DNA from: Aquilaria yunnanensis
Lineage: Eukaryota; Streptophyta; Magnoliopsida; Malvales; Thymelaeaceae
Direction: 5' to 3'
Assembly: GCA_039654915.1 (NCBI GenBank)
Contig: CM077600.1
Location: 30,935,992 to 30,999,991 of the forward strand
Length of the DNA stretch: 64,000 nucleotides
Shown piece by piece: positions 13,239 through 24,878 of this stretch. Position 1 is the stretch's first letter, and every line of letters starts with the position of its first letter. The notes beneath the pieces are model-generated. The model saw only the letters and a list, made by a program, of their open reading frames with translations, searched no databases and was not told the origin of the DNA. The position numbers and the translations under genes are program-made.

Positions 13239-13506
13239 TGACAAGGTTTATTTCTGTTGGGATTTTATCTCCAATTAATAACCTCCATATTAAATAGGGC
13301 AGTGATATTAAAATTTAATTTTCTTAGCTCATCTACCACGTGTTTAGCAAATTAAGTGGGTTGTTTTTCTTCTCTCTATTTTCAAGCGTGTACAACTATT
13401 ATATATAGTTGAACTCCTCCTTCAATAAAAGAGTGAAGCCATTCCCAATTTGCTTGAGTTGTTCCTACTTTGTTCTTACGTATTCTTGATCAAAGCATAC
13501 TTAACA
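13239..13506 (+). repeat. right LTR of the copia element
   Basis: It begins TGACAAGG immediately after the purine-rich tract and ends ...CTTAACA before the AGTCC target duplication. It carries the same CACGTG and AATAAA motifs as the left LTR, with scattered substitutions and small indels. Confidence 0.9.
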
Positions 13507-13849
13507 GTCCTAACAGGATTCTTGATTGTTAACTTATACATGGAGGGAATGAAATGTTCCGATAATGCACTGCTAATTTTCATTATATATTAATTTAGTT
13601 AGTAAAATTAAATTCACCAACCCACAATTAAAACCAAAATATTTTTTTGAGGAACAGTGCTGCTACTACTTGGGAGAAGACAAGTTGGGCAATCGATTTC
13701 ACTAGTGAGGAGATAATGGGACAGAGCTATATATAGCTTTTGCATAACACAATTATTATCACATTTTAAATTACCCCAAGAATAACAGGACGAAGATCTG
13801 TTTGCATCTAAACTAACTCTTATCAGTCATCCAGATGCAGTTGCTTTGC

Positions 13850-14468
13850 TTATGGTGGTGGGGGGCCGGGTGGGCCTGGTGGACCAAAACAGTCTCGTAG
13901 CAGCCAGCAACAACATAAAAAGTTGGCACTGCACCAAAAACCCATAAAACATAATAAATTTAGGGGTATTATATAATATAAGATGACAATGATGACGATG
14001 ATTAGGCCTTTAGCCCAATTAACATACATTCAACTATATCATGTGATCAGTCATGGTTCAAATTTTAATTTGTGTAAAAGATTATTTTTCTTTGTAGCTA
14101 GTAGATGGTTTAGGTTGGGTGGGATTTGGTAAATTAGGTTGTAAAATATCTCTTATATCTCTTCTCTTGTAATATTTTGAGTACAAAAAAAAATGATGAT
14201 GGTGATGAAATCGCTTATCTTGTAACATTTTGAGTACAAAAAAAAAAAAAGATGATGAAGATGAAATCGGCGACATGGCAAGAGGCCTAGATAGCTACGT
14301 ATATAAGAAAACAAAAAAAAGTTCCTTCACCACATTATCATCCCTAATGCAATGTAATGTCAACACTTACGCAGAACCAATGAAGTTGCAAAGACCATCT
14401 AAAAATCCAGCCGGCCCGGGAGGCGGAGGGCCCCAGCCAGGACCTCCGCCAGGTCCTCCTGGTCCCAT
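13850..14468 (-). CDS. small Gly/Pro/Cys-rich protein, 58 residues, two exons
   Basis: Exon 1 is 14468-14371 and exon 2 is 13928-13850, joined across a 442-bp intron with donor GTAAGTG and acceptor GTGCAG. The joined frame is 59 codons including the stop, and the intron splits a codon. The protein starts MGPGGPGGGPGWGPPPPG, continues FLDGLCNFIG, has a CCCWLLRDCFG core and ends GPPGPPGPPPP. The order (Gly/Pro head, short hydrophobic Cys-rich middle with a triple Cys, Pro tail) matches a family of tiny plant proteins of unknown function that I recall only by appearance; a membrane-associated or palmitoylated segment is inference. Both exons show protein-like repeats that converge on one frame, which is the main support. 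A TATA-like site lies about 150 bp upstream. No function is proposed. Confidence 0.72.
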
Positions 14469-14617
14469 TTCTCTCTCACAACCAGAGTATCACCGCACCA
14501 CCGGTGACAGATAGAGGAGGAGAAAAGAGGCAGTTTTGTCTTGGCAACCTCTCTGCCTGCTTCAGACCAAACTGGTACTGGAGAGCACCAATGGTTCATA
14601 AGAGCAGCTCTAGTGTT

Positions 14618-14624
14618 CTTTATA
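14618..14624 (-). promoter_or_regulatory. candidate TATA box of the 58-residue gene
   Basis: The minus strand reads ATATAAAG about 150 bp upstream of the ATG at 14468, a plausible distance for a plant core promoter with a short leader. There is no other support. Confidence 0.35.
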
Positions 14625-14629
14625 TTTCC

Positions 14630-15278
14630 ATTTACTTGAGAGTTGAAGTTGCACGCACATGCTCCCTAAAACGAGGTACTATTTTTTAATTCATCTTTTA
14701 TGGCAGACGTTTGCATCTACCACTTGCGTGGTCACATTCACCTAACCTTCAGAAACCTACCATTCAGAACCAACCCTAATTCCTATCTCACCTTTCCGTA
14801 ATCTCACCTTTATGCAAACGCATGTAACCACAATCCAGAAGAATCCCAGTTAACCAAACCCCGATACAAGATTGGTGAGCCAAAGGCCCATCCCGAGATG
14901 AAGCTTTCCTCCCCAACACACCTAGGCTACCTTATCATCTTTCACGACTATCACACTACAACTCATTTAAACTTCAATATAAAATGTCTATTTATGCCAG
15001 GGGCTAGAGAGAGAGAAGCTAACAGGATATTTTTAAATACTTGTACATGACAATATACATGGTGGCAACATCATAAGAAGTTCCAGTCTCCATATGTAAG
15101 AGGAACACCCCCCGCAGACCATCTTCCCGTTAACATGTGTATAGCGCTATCGGAAGAAAAAAAACAAACTGTATGCCTTCCATCTCATAACATCCTTGTC
15201 ACATGAACCCTCTCTGTCTTCCCCTATGTTTCTGTCAGGTTAAAATCTTTATACAGCAAAAGCAATTCCGACCTCTGA
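14630..15278. other. spacer between the micro-gene and the HASTY 3' end
   Basis: Nothing coding is visible. The part nearest 15278 should include the HASTY 3' untranslated region, but no poly(A) site could be fixed with confidence. Confidence 0.4.
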
Positions 15279-18200
15279 TCACAAAATAGCCGCCAATCCC
15301 ACTCTCTCCCCTTCATCGATTTTCGTTTCTTGAGCACCAACTGCACCTCGCGGTTTCACTAGGTTGGAGGGGAAAAGAAAAGACAGCTCAGTTGACATGA
15401 GAAACGTTTGTGATGTAAAACAAAAGCCCAGGCAAGCCAAGGAGCAAGAATGGAATGAATATGAAAGCAGGCCACCTACCTGAAACATTTGTGATAACAT
15501 TCACACTTTTCTGGGCAGCCAATGCTTTTAGATTGTTTCCAGTAGCTAACAGAAGCAAGCTTTTCATATGCTGCTTTTGCTCCTTAAGGCTCGCAGTCTT
15601 TGACAAAGCTTCTTCAAATGCATGCAAATCATTTGGCCTGATACAAGGGAGGGACAGCAGAACCTGTATAATAAAGATGCCTCATCATCTGTCAACATGC
15701 CCAAGGACCTTGCACTATCACGTGAATATTTCATCTTACACTAACCTGTCTTGGAGCTGGATCTCTGTCACATAGGTAGATGAATATTTCCCGGCAAAGA
15801 TTAACTAGATCAGCACTGACAGCCGCATTTGACTCGAGAGCAAGACCTCGAATAATGGAAGAAAAGAGATCTCTGGATACAAATTCTCGGAGTTCCACAT
15901 TGTTTGTCAATATAGCTAGTAGAACAACAGATGCAGAGAAGGGAGCAACTTTGACTGCAGCTTCACCATCTGTCCATGTTAAAGCTTCCAGTGAAATCTT
16001 CAATGCAGGAACTACCAGGTCTTTGTGCGTTAAAAGGAAACTGCAACCAAATTCAATGTCGAGAAAAACAAAAATTAAAAGAAAAAAACAAAAACAATGG
16101 ACATGAAATGCATTCCAAATTAAAATGACCTAACTGTGTACACATACCCAACCATAGAGCTCGATGAGAATGCACCCAGATCTTTAAGAGAAGACATGTC
16201 CACGCGGCCAACATGACCAGAATGTTCCAAAGGTGGAAGGCCAGTATTTAGTCCAGGAGAGGCTAACATGGAGAGGAGTGCACACATCTCCCGAGTCAAA
16301 TCTCGTAGTAATTTTTCCTCCATCACTTCTACCTTCAAATCTGTCTCAGCAAGAATGCCATGATTATCAGGAACCTTAGCTCGCCCTTCATGCAAAAGAC
16401 TGGACCATGAGCAGCTAAGGACTTGTTGACTATGACTAAGTAATGGATAAAGAAGCTTTCCCAACCAGGCCTCCCACATGTCTGGAGGACAAGATTTAAC
16501 CAAATGAAGTAGAACAGAGTGAATGAGTTGCCGCATATGTCTGAACTCCATTGACTGTACATTCTCCATGAGAGCCACAGTGACAGAATTGCTATCCAAG
16601 CTTTTGAAAAATGCGTCTCCAATGGTTGCTGCCAGGCCCAACACATTGTACCTGGAATTTGACATGATTTGATAATCATTCAACCTGGTTAATTCAGGAT
16701 ATGACATCTGAAAAAGTAAAGCCATTTCCACCTATACTGCATGGAATGAATAGTGTTTTAAACCCACCGAAACCAAAGTCATGAACCTCGCCTACAAGTT
16801 AAATCACTTTTGGTCCCCCAAACTTAGTTGACTCAGGCATTTTAGTCCTCAACTTTGGTGCATTACAACTCAGTCCTCCAACTACTCAGTAGGTCACTTT
16901 GCACCTTTAATACGTTAACTCGCTCCACTTGTCGTTATATCACATTAACTCTACCAGATTTTTAACAGTTTAGTGACCTGATCGTAAGAATTTAAAGTCT
17001 CAGCCGCTAATCAGAAAAATATATAACTTGAAGCACTTATTGATAATTAAGCACTTTTCAACGGCAACCCCGCCTTACTCCACCATCAACCACCACCAAT
17101 CCTCTTCTGCCACAAGCCCATCTGTTTCGATCATCGGTGCCACCACAAACCAGCTGTTCCAATCGAGACATTCTACTGCCACCATTGGAGGCAACCTTCT
17201 CTCCCTCTTCCTCTTCCCTCTACCGATGTCAATGCCAATCTCGCCTTACTTCAGTGTCAGCCACTGCTGCTGTCGATTGCCTTCCATTTTGTCCCATCAC
17301 TCCTCTTCTACCAATTGTCACCGATGCCGAAACTTGCAGAGAAGGGGGAGGAGTAAAAAATGCAACCCACCAAGCAAATTCGCCTTTGCAAACCATCATT
17401 GTCGAAGCCCATTGCTTGCTGGTCAAGATCGAGTGGTTGCAGCGCCAAGAACAGTGGCTGGCAGAGAGATAAGCAGCATAGAGGTGGAAGAGAGGAAGAT
17501 GAGTTGGGGGTGGGGGCATAAGTAGTAGATGGTAAAATACAGGTACAAAAGAGAGAAAATAAGAAGCTAGGTGGCTGAGCACCCAATTTCCCTTTTTGCT
17601 TATGGGTAGTCAACTAACGGATATAAAGTCAAAGGGGTGCCTCACGTTTTATAATTGGGGGACCGGGTTGCAACACGCCAACATTCTGAGACTCTTGAGC
17701 GAGTTGATAAAATCCAAGGGACCAAAAATGATTTCGACCTTAAATTCCCAAGCTACAGAGCAAAAACACGACCTTAAGCAACCATAGACATGCAATTGAA
17801 TAACCATTTGGAGAGGCACTCAAAACAGCAATGATCCTTCACGTCGATGTTCATCTTTTGGTCTACTTTTACACCCCTCCTCTTTATAGACAATAGGTTG
17901 GTTCATATTTGTCAGGTTGCCTTTTTTTGCCCTACCCTGCACCCACCTCTTCTAGACAACCTTTCACCAGAAATTTGTAACAATTAGCTCTTAAAAGGGA
18001 TGGGCACGAGGTTCGACATGAGGCACGTATGTTTTGCAAGAAAATAGCTAAAACAAGGCAGCCGTATAAAATCATACTTACCCACTATCTCTGACTCCTT
18101 TCAACCAATTTCGGATATCAGATTCATTTGTTTCTCTATATCCTTCCCTGCTCATGTCAATTTGTTGTCCATCTGTAAATGTCAATGAACCCTTTGGAAA

Positions 18201-21200
18201 CTTGGGATTCCCACCACCAAGGATACTAGACCGCTCAACATCACTCATGGTCATTGCCAATTTAATCTCTCCTGGCAACATTTGAAATACAGAAGGAGAC
18301 CAGAGAGAGTGTATAGCACGAAGTAACTGCAGGTCGAAAAAGAATGAAGTGCAAATGTTAGTTGGTCAACATATTCATCTAATTTCCATCTCAAGAACAA
18401 CTACAGGAACAAATAAAGAGAAATTCACATACTTTAAATAATGGAGGCAGCATCCATGACAAATGGGAAGCCATTGGATGCACAGGAACAGTTTCTGCAG
18501 AGTTGCTCAGTATATTCCAACTCCCTTTCTTGACTCCACTCCTCTTAAGCGCTTTCTCAAAGAATGTCACAGTGTGGAAAAGTGACCACATGAATTGTGT
18601 GTCAGCGCACAAAGAAATTAAGCCCAGTGGTTCAGAGAGGTACTTATTTTGCCACTCTATCTGCATCCACTGTTGGCTCAAAGGTTCAAGCAACCACACT
18701 AGAACTTCATGTTGTTGCTGGGCACTGAATCAGTGTCAAGATAAATGATTTGGTGTGTAAACAATTTATAAGCACTTCATTAATACACGCAAGATTATAA
18801 AATTTGGAAGATTCAGTACCCTGCAGAAGAAGCCATAACAAGAAATGCTTCACCAAGAAGATTATGCTCACCCCGGAGCAGACAACCCTCTCTTTGCAAA
18901 TGCGCCATGGTGTCAGCTATACCCTGGAAAAATCACAAGACAGGCTTATCAGTTACATCCTTCTACTCTCTTAAGCAGATATTCAGATGCTTCTGAGCCA
19001 CTAAATGTCTACTTTGGTGGAAAAAGATTCCCTCATTAACTGAGAATAGCACCTTTTTATTGAGTTCTTCCTTCTTTCTCTTTCTTTTTTTTTTTTTTTT
19101 GTTGGGGGGTGGGGGTCTTTTTGAGAGCCACTGAGAGGATGCAAAACCACATACAAGAACAATATAATATAAAATTCATGCCCATTTTACACGTTTACAA
19201 AGGAGCATCATAGTTGGCATATGCTGTGGGACAACTAATCATGTTGTGAGCTCATCAGTGTACAATAAAACAAGGTGGTCAGATAAAATTATAAAATCTC
19301 AGAAGAAAAACAAGGAACGAACTCTGTTCAAAATATCAGCATCAAGAATAAATGTTTCATTAGTTTATTTTTCTACTTCTCCACCCATCCCCTCTACTAA
19401 CAAGAAACTCCATGCAGCTCATGCAGCATTGTGAAGGGCTGTTCATACAAGTGCAAACATTGAAGGGAATGGGCGGGATAAACAATTTATTCAACCATTT
19501 GAATCAACTTTCCGCCACATGGTCGGTGACTTTAGAATCTGGTCTTATAATCAATCAGAAATGCAAAGCATAAATGCTCACTTTCAGAGTTCAGCACCAA
19601 ATCCTCCGGCAGAGAGAAAAAGACAAACCAACAAGAGATATTGTATTTTCTCCAATACGGGGAAAAAGAAATAGAGTCACCTTCATGTGTGGCAGAATGC
19701 TTGTGTCAGCAGCTTTTGCTATATGAATAAATGATGTACAAATCTGCAACCTTGCATACCTAGCACTGCTTGTTGCAGGATCCTGTAAGGCACTAAAAGA
19801 AGATGTTCAAAGTCCCCTTCAAGATTTGAAAGAACTAAAAATGTGGGGAAAAAAAGAGATAGATTAGAGGAGAACCTTCACAACAAATGGAAGTGAATTC
19901 AGAAGTTCAAAAATTTTATTGATGACACTGCCTACTCCATCTGGGAAACACTTCAAAAAGGGTCCCATTGCACCTAGATAGTGACCAAGTACTTCCACAA
20001 AGGCTGGCTCCGTCCAATTCAAAGAAATAAGTTTCTGGAGCAACCCTTCAATTCATAGAAACAGACTTTCAGTAGGATTGGGGCAAAAGGCTGAAGCCCC
20101 TAATGAAGATATTAATTTACAGACCTTGGAATATTACGACCAGAACATGCCGAACTTCCGTACTACCCCCAGCAAACTCATTTGATCCATCAAAGATGGC
20201 ACTCACAATATTTTCTAGCGCCACTTGCATGCTTTCCATCACAGCTAAATCCTAAAATCAGAAATAATATTATAGAACATCAAAGATTGGAAACAAAGGC
20301 TAGCCATCTAAATTAAAATCTGCTATGTATAGATGACAAGACCTGAGCAGGTGCTTGAGAATTCAAAAGATTGTTGATTATGCTATCAATCCTGTCAGCA
20401 ACTTTAGAGCCAGCAACTAGGGGTTTGACTAAAGCAATAAACTTGATCAGCTCCACCTACAATCGAAGGTACAGTTGGAATTCACTGATCAAGTAACATT
20501 AGTGATGGCGGAGGGTTAGGCCTCTGCCGACCACGTGGGCGGACCAGCGTGGTAGTATTGTCCCTTGTGGCGCATAGGATGGTTAGACGCGACCCACTGC
20601 GAGTGGGTGTAAATCCCTGAGGTCTTGGGTTCAAGGCTGAACAAGGCCGCCCATTAATGCGCCACAAGGGACAATACTACCACGCTGGTCCGCCCACGTG
20701 GTCGGCAGAGGCCTAACCCTCCGCCATCAATTAGTGGTTCAATTCATGACCTAAGAAAGAAAGGCATCACCACAATATAGACATACCAGCCTAGAGCGGT
20801 ACTGACCAAAATCACCTTTGCCTTCGAAATCATCACTCCATAGCTCCAAAGTTCCCACCAAAAGGGTTGCCCCAGGCAATTTTTCCTTCTTAAGAAGGTG
20901 TTGGAAAGATACATCTAAGATTACAGCACAAATGTCATCATTTAGAAAGCTCAGCATCTGTGATTTCTCATTAGCTGCTTGTCCTGAAGTAGAATCCAAA
21001 TTACTAATTGCAGGACCATTTGCAGCTGAGTGTGCAGGAACTTTTGGCTTTGATATCAAGTCTCTCATTAGTGCCTACAGAAACAAATAACAGCAAGCAT
21101 AACCAAAGATGGTATGATGCACCATCAACTATTACAGAAATTAATACAGATAAATTATGCGTACCAACCAAAATGGAAGGGACTGGTAATGAAGAGCTAG

Positions 21201-24200
21201 TTTAAAATGTTGGAAGAACCCAAGCATCTGAAAATATATAAAAAAGTAGATTTTAGAAATTCAGTGACTGATTTTTCTTCAATATGATTATTAAGCAGCA
21301 GCAAAGATAACATAGTGCACAATCAATGTAAAAGCAGCTCAATATCTCATTCACAACAAGCATGGGCCAGTATCAGACAGAAGTCTTCAGAAGAGCCTGC
21401 CATGTCTGGAAATTAAGACCAAAAAGACATGCTCAAGCATAAACCTTAGTCCTAGTGAGTTTAACATACGTAATTATTTTCTGAAAGCCAGAGTTATTTC
21501 TCATGAAATGGTGACAGACATTAAACAATGATGGTCTCATGATCTCTGGCCTTTTTTTCATAACTTAGGATACCTGTTGTGAGTAAAGGGAAAGCAAATT
21601 GCTATCCCCAGCAATACACTGCAAGTTTGATGAGCCCAAAGACACCAAACTTTCACATATATATTCTGCAAACTCAAGGTCACTTTCGTCTATGACTCCA
21701 GCTGTCATGCCAGATCTCTGCAGAAATTCTCTAGCGACAATCAATAGGATCTGGAATATATTAATGATAGCAGCATCAAATTCAGGAGCAGAGATGTCAG
21801 CAGGTCTTTTTCTGCAGGTCAAAATTCAAGTATTAAATGAGACCTTTCAGAACATAAATTCATTATCTTAGCCACAATGAACCAATGCATACCTTGGAGA
21901 GACAAGCTTGAAAAACTCACAAGCATGAAGCCGGAAATCAGGAGATGAAAGCAAGAACCCACAGCTGTTGAAAAAATACATTAAAATCTACTAAAATTAG
22001 TGATTCAATTCAACTCGTGTGTTGAGCACGCATGTGGTGTCATACCCGTGAAAAATTCCAGACTTGGCAAGATCAGGCAAAGGAGCCCACTCAGCATATG
22101 CATTAACAGCATTCAAAGCAGCCGTTACTGTAGCAGCATGCTGTTTTGCAATGTCAAGTTGCTGCCTACCAACTTCACTTAATGCAGCTCCAAAATGTCT
22201 TTCCAACAACTGGATCAGAACTTGCAACATTAGCCTACTGCAAGAAAAATAAATTTAAGAAACACAAGGAACATACTGTATAAAGCAGAGGCAGAATTTC
22301 TGGTAGAGACTGGGTGAGCCCACATAGCAATGTCCTCCTTCGATCACCTTAAATATTGGTTCAAAGAAGAGTAAGAAATGTCAGACTGTGACAGGCTACA
22401 GGACCAGACATACATTATGTAATTTACCTTTTTCTGGCAGATTTTTCTAATTCAATTAACATATCAAAACACAAAGAAAAAGAAAAAATGTTGAATTATA
22501 AATCTGAAAACATTCAGCTCTAGAGCACATAGGGCATGGACCCATTCACGCACTGTACAAAAATAAGAGCAATAATCAAGGTGGCATAAAACCTTCCAAA
22601 TCCTCATTGTGTACTGTGATATCTTCAGGAAGCCACCTCAGCATCATTGAAACCAACTCAGCCTATGCAGAATGACAAGGTAAGCTGGATCATTCAGCCA
22701 AAACATAAACCAAATGCAGCACTAACTGCATTTAAGAAAGATGGCTTTTACTTGTACAGGACCCTTGCTGGATAAGGAAACAAGAGATGGAAGCAGCTCC
22801 TGCCATAGATTTATGCCTTCTCTTCTAACTATCTGGAAAAAAATGAAGAAAGTCAAAATTTACAGGGTATGACCACAACATGGTCATGTAAAGAGGCAGA
22901 AGTCCATGATCAAAACCTCAGCAACAAGAGCAGCTGTCTGACTTTTCAATGCCCATTCTTCACAAGGGTCAGCAATCTCAGACATCAAGTCAACAGCAAG
23001 ATTCGCAAAGTTCCTACGCTCTGAGGGACCCAATTCTTCCCATCGCAACCGAACCAAATGCTGAAACAAGCACAGGGGTGATACAAGCACTATGATCAAG
23101 TAAGAAGCCTAATGTCATTACTTTTGAGGTCAAAAACCTAAAAAAACAGCCAACAACTCAACATCAACCACACAGATAGCAGTGCACCACAGATTTTTGT
23201 TATTCTCCTCAGACCAAACTACTAGTTTCTGATAGGAACAGAGGCTTTCATCTCTTTCACAGGGAGGTTAGAAACTGACGATGAAAATTTTAAACTATTC
23301 TAGACCATAGTCATCCTAAATTCAAACACAATGGCATTGTAAATGCACTATAGGACCACAACAAACGCAATTCAGGATCAAATAAATCACAATGATAAGT
23401 TGCTGTTATCAGCATTGTTTAGGCTGATTATTCAAGTATGGCATACATCTGCATACCTGCAGCATTTTGAATGCATGTAATCGAATTTCTGAAGACCAAT
23501 CTTTCTTGACTAACCGGAATGATGTGGTTGCCAAAACGCGTACATCTCCTGCTTTGATCTGTAATCATAAGACAGTAGATGAGCATTTACTCTTTTTCTT
23601 TTCTTCTGGAAGCTTGGGGGCCATAAGAATCATACTGAAATAGAAATTGAAAAAAAAATTTGGGTGGAGTTTCACGATGCAAGGGGAAATTTTTCACCTT
23701 TCAGCAACAAGTACCAAGCAAAAAAACAAGGAATCAGCAAAGTAAGAAAAAGTTTCAACTAAAAAAATCAGGGATCCAGTCTCTACCTAAGATTGCGCAT
23801 TATTAGTGATATTAAGCAGTAAGTTCAGAGAATTTTGCGTGTCTACAAAAATTTTATTGTTCTATAATCAATTATAGTGCCAGATCCAGACCTCAACTGA
23901 ACTTGAAGTCTACAACCTCAGCATTGAAAATGGAATAGATGAATCCTCAAAATCCTAAATCTCCCCAAACATTGTAATACTTATCATGTTGAACGGATGA
24001 ATCAGATAAAGGCATTTCACAATATGCAGTAAAAGGCAGGTATCTGCAGGCAGGATAGGGAATGAGGCAGAGGCAATATATAGTATATACCGGTGAAATT
24101 ATCATCACCAGTCAACCTAAAAGTCTCTTCCTTTTCTCCCAAATTCCACCCATAGAAAGCCATGACTTTCTGAACCTAAAATCACTAAGTGCAAAACAAA

Positions 24201-24514
24201 ATGGAACATTTTAGTTAATGCTACTGTCAGAATTTTAAAGGAGCCGTCTCATGTTGTTCTGAAACCCTTAAACCCATCCGAGTTAGACTCGAAATCCTAC
24301 TTTCCAGCGAATTCAAGCTATGGGAGTAATGGCGGGGCAACGAGGAACTGAACATAATTCTTTAGTCGACAAAGAAATCGAAGGAATAAGACAATACTGA
24401 TTCCAGGTAAGAAACGGCAGCTTTGCGCGTTTCAGGAGTTGAACTCCAGTCAAGAGCGGCAGCGATAGCTCTGGCGACATTGCTTGCTATGTTGTTCCCG
24501 TTGCTCTCTTCCAT
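15279..24514 (-). CDS. HST: HASTY, plant exportin-5 orthologue
   Basis: This importin-beta-family karyopherin works in the nucleus and cytoplasm and is needed for normal miRNA accumulation and movement. Twenty-two exons read in order: 24514-24398, 23558-23457, 23060-22917, 22832-22752, 22662-22593, 22347-22277, 22209-22046, 21964-21893, 21811-21574, 21227-21165, 21074-20787, 20456-20343, 20251-20125, 20045-19876, 19782-19681, 18923-18820, 18724-18433, 18326-18082, 16651-16148, 16040-15746, 15663-15480, 15358-15279. All junctions are GT-AG. The sum is 3627 nt, an unbroken 1208-residue frame close to the roughly 1200 residues of Arabidopsis HASTY. Landmarks are SNVARAI at the start, LVRLRWEEL, the Xpo1-like region around residues 100-270, LELWSDDFEGKGDFG, LSWMLPPL and DRDPAPRQ near the end. 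The start was chosen by family alignment. An in-frame ATG at 24634 would add 40 residues. Transposons sit in two introns and just upstream. Confidence 0.96.
16801..17738. mobile_element. Mutator-like non-autonomous TIR element in a HASTY intron
   Basis: The ends are inverted: the left reads AAATCACTTTTGGTCC and the right end reads AAATCATTTTTGGTCC on the other strand, with more similarity further in. The interior is GC-rich and carries overlapping ORFs on both strands (17028-17613) with low-complexity Ser/Pro/His content and no transposase. It lies wholly within the 16652-18081 intron. The size and layout match the other Mutator-like copies in the window. No 9-bp duplication was recognisable, so the superfamily is inferred from text style. 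Confidence 0.6.
20503..20729. mobile_element. fold-back element with perfect 73-bp arms in a HASTY intron
   Basis: The left arm 20503-20575 (starting TGATGGCGGAGGG) and the right arm 20657-20729 are exact reverse complements by eye over 73 bp, separated by an 81-bp loop. ATTAG flanks the element on both sides (20498-20502 and 20730-20734), a 5-bp target duplication. The loop contains GGTCTTGGGTTCAAGGCT, which resembles a tRNA/SINE B-box region. It lies in the intron 20457-20786, so HASTY pre-mRNA should fold into a long perfect hairpin here. Perfect arms point to a recent insertion or to gene conversion. Confidence 0.85.
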
Positions 24515-24878
24515 TGTTTTGCTCCCAAAATCGCTCCTTGGTGTTTTCTTCAAAGGAAATTCGGGGTTTTCGTTACCGCGGATGATGCAGGATTCTAGTC
24601 TGACTAGGTTGAATATTTCGGAACGAACGAACAATTATAGAAGGAGCGCTTGAAGAATGAAGTTCAAACTTTGCAAGGGTTTTGATGCTGAAACCCAGTT
24701 GATCGATTGAAGAGGGAAGAGAGATTCTCGCTTAGTTGCTTGTTTGAAACCCTTCAGGAATTTGTGTTTTTTACAGAAGTTGCTTTTTACAGAAGTTGGA
24801 CGCCTGGCTTTCTCGTGGTTTGCCTGATTAATAAGGAATAAATGACAGTCAAATATTATCTTTCCATCTTTTCTAATA
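24515..24878 (-). promoter_or_regulatory. HASTY 5' flank and presumed promoter
   Basis: Only 364 bp separates the HASTY start codon from a transposon end. The frame stays open upstream to an ATG at 24634, so the leader could include up to 40 extra codons. No clear TATA box was seen. Confidence 0.4.

Larger units (their letters stand above)
8895..13506 (+). mobile_element. Ty1-copia LTR retrotransposon, decayed
   Basis: A 4.6-kb element has two LTRs of about 268 bp (8895-9162 and 13239-13506). A primer-binding site next to the left LTR (about 9165, TGGTATCATAGCCCC) fits initiator-tRNA-Met priming. A purine-rich tract at about 13229-13238 precedes the right LTR. AGTCC flanks the element at 8890-8894 and 13506-13510 and is a 5-bp target duplication; its first A overlaps the LTR end. 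The domain order gag, zinc knuckle, protease, integrase, RT, RNase H marks Ty1-copia. Many stops and frameshifts plus clear LTR divergence show an old, immobile copy. Confidence 0.93.

Noticed and set aside
14230..14514. Plus-strand 94-codon ORF ending in Gly/Pro-rich sequence
   Set aside because: The Gly/Pro tract is the complement of exon 1 of the minus-strand micro-gene, where splice sites and a coherent second exon support the opposite strand.
16335..16679. Minus-strand ORF of 114 codons overlapping the HASTY region
   Set aside because: It is an out-of-frame shadow of HASTY exon 19, whose true frame gives a strong family match.
17028..17613. Overlapping ORFs of 100-165 codons on both strands in the HASTY intron
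   Set aside because: Low-complexity Ser/His/Pro text inside a TIR element, with open frames on both strands at once; this is a composition effect and not a gene.
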